NCBI GenBank assembly: GCA_949299395.1
Contig: CASGAB010000002.1
Span: 177,051-233,627 of the forward strand
Length of the DNA: 56,577 bases
Direction of reading: 5' to 3'
From: an uncultured bacterium
GTDB taxonomy: Bacteria > Bacillota_I > Bacilli_A > RFN20 > CAG-826
Shown in pieces: positions 55,950-56,577 of the stretch. A program made the position numbers and the translations under genes. The notes under the pieces are model-generated. The model was not told the DNA's origin. It saw only the letters and a list, made by a program, of their open reading frames with translations, and did not search any database. Positions within the stretch are counted from its first letter, which is position 1; each line of letters starts with the position of its first letter.

Positions 55950-56432
55950 ATGAAATATATAAAAATTTATAAATCAATTATTGGTGAACTTCATTTAATA
56001 AGCGATGGTGAATTTTTAAATGAATTATATTTGAAAAAAGAAGATGTAGATTTAGGTAAATTTATTGAAAAAGATTTACTTATTTTTGATGAGGTAACTA
56101 GTTGGTTAGATGAGTATTTTAGCGGTAATATCCCTTCTTTTTTACCAAAAATAAAATTAGAAAAAATCTCTTCTTTCCAAAAAGAAGTTTATGATGAACT
56201 TATTACTACTCCTTATGGAAAGAGTATAACTTATGGCGAATTAGCTTCTAAAATTGCCTTAAAAAGGGGAATAAAAAGAATGTCTTCTCAAGCAATTGGC
56301 GGTGCTTTAAAAAGAAATCCAATTATTTTAATTATTCCTTGTCATCGAGTATTAGCTAAAAACTCACTAGGTGGATTTAATCTAGGACTAGAAAATAAGA
56401 AAATATTATTAAAATTAGAGAAAATAATATAA
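55950..56432 (+). CDS. ogt: Methylated-DNA-protein cysteine methyltransferase
   Basis: Suicide repair protein for O6-alkylguanine. The 160-residue protein has the active-site motif 'IIPCHRVL' with the acceptor cysteine, 'TPYGKSITYGELASKIA' and the helix-turn-helix 'AIGGALKRNPI'. Two nt separate it from the regulator gene. The operon probably ends shortly downstream. Confidence 0.94.
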   Translation: MKYIKIYKSIIGELHLISDGEFLNELYLKKEDVDLGKFIEKDLLIFDEVTSWLDEYFSGNIPSFLPKIKLEKISSFQKEVYDELITTPYGKSITYGELASKIALKRGIKRMSSQAIGGALKRNPIILIIPCHRVLAKNSLGGFNLGLENKKILLKLEKII

Positions 56433-56577
56433 AAAGTGCAATAAAAAACCCCAGATAGATTTCTGGGGATAATTGACATTTTTGAGCAGTACCCAAATCT
56501 CTAGACCTATTTTTATACTATCATATTGAACCGAAAAGTAAACGATATTGAACCGGTGACAAATAGTTTGTCTTTTC
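56433..56577. other. Right-edge non-coding stretch with direct repeats
   Basis: No gene is seen. It holds the hairpin below, a TTGACA at 56473-56478 without a matching -10, and two direct copies of ATATTGAACCG (56523-56533 and 56545-56555) 22 bp apart. The sequence continues off the window; a mobile-element end is possible but unsupported. Confidence 0.35.
56443..56468 (-). terminator. Terminator for a minus-strand transcript from the right
   Basis: CCCCAGA (56449-56455) pairs with TCTGGGG (56462-56468) around a 6-nt loop. The A run 56443-56448 gives a T run on the minus strand; there is no T run on the plus strand. It implies a leftward gene beyond the window, although it may also stop the ogt transcript. 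Confidence 0.65.

Overview
The window is an AT-rich bacterial chromosome segment with about 54 closely packed protein genes, two tRNA genes, one T-box leader and no prophage, CRISPR array or complete insertion sequence. Gene content and order point to the Firmicutes/Bacilli-Mollicutes side of the tree: the gmk-priA-rsmB-rlmN-prpC-prkC-rpe-rpmB series and the pepV-trmB-M42 peptidase-ytpR series are Bacillus-like orders, and there is a T-box in front of leuS. Several traits suggest a reduced, possibly wall-poor relative of the Mollicutes: a lipoprotein-type ATP synthase subunit b, a PrkC-like kinase with no membrane or PASTA part, and tight packing. No gene here ends in TGA (44 TAA, 9 TAG), yet TGA is not used as a sense codon either. 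Placement in an uncultured Bacilli/Mollicutes-like lineage is inference.

Layout. 1-784: 5' part of a uridine-kinase-family nucleoside kinase (minus strand). 982-7790: complete F1Fo ATP synthase operon whose c subunit carries a two-carboxylate, Na+-type site. 7822-12328: an orphan ATP-grasp ligase, pyrophosphatase, choline-kinase-like gene, TrmL and a short RqcH/NFACT protein. 12409-21028: translation and signalling cluster (gmk, priA, a DUF1904-like gene, a catalytically degenerate RsmB homologue, rlmN, prpC, prkC, rpe, a membrane protein), then rpmB on the minus strand. 21549-26982: a three-gene SMC-type complex related to Wadjet JetABC / MksFEB, without the JetD/MksG nuclease. 27038-30750: glgC-glgD-glgA. 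30785-33376: Leu T-box and leuS. 33494-34909: coaX and an ECF S component. 34964-38631: pepV, a trmB-M42 peptidase fusion and ytpR. 38628-41412 (minus): a divergent PEP carboxykinase-like gene joined to a class I aminotransferase, divergent from a LacI/CcpA-like regulator with a cre-like palindrome. 42636-44864: apt, tyrS, tRNA-Asp, tRNA-Phe. 44975-56432: CvpA-like coiled-coil protein, two CNNM-CBS proteins, peroxiredoxin, GNAT, M18 aminopeptidase, zinc-ribbon/TPR membrane protein, rdgB, tcdA, fhs, an orphan response regulator and ogt.

How the genes fit together. The cell appears to couple an ion gradient, probably Na+, to ATP; to store glycogen through ADP-glucose; and possibly to feed gluconeogenesis from aspartate through the aminotransferase/PEPCK-like pair under a catabolite-type regulator. 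Several peptidases (PepV, M42, M18) suggest peptide use. Many first genes of transcription units have a TANAAT-type -10 box 6-9 nt before the start codon and no Shine-Dalgarno sequence, so leaderless mRNA looks common. The best candidate for an under-described system is the nuclease-less JetABC-like operon, with several dyad elements upstream. Next come the dead RsmB, the TrmB-M42 fusion and the total absence of TGA.
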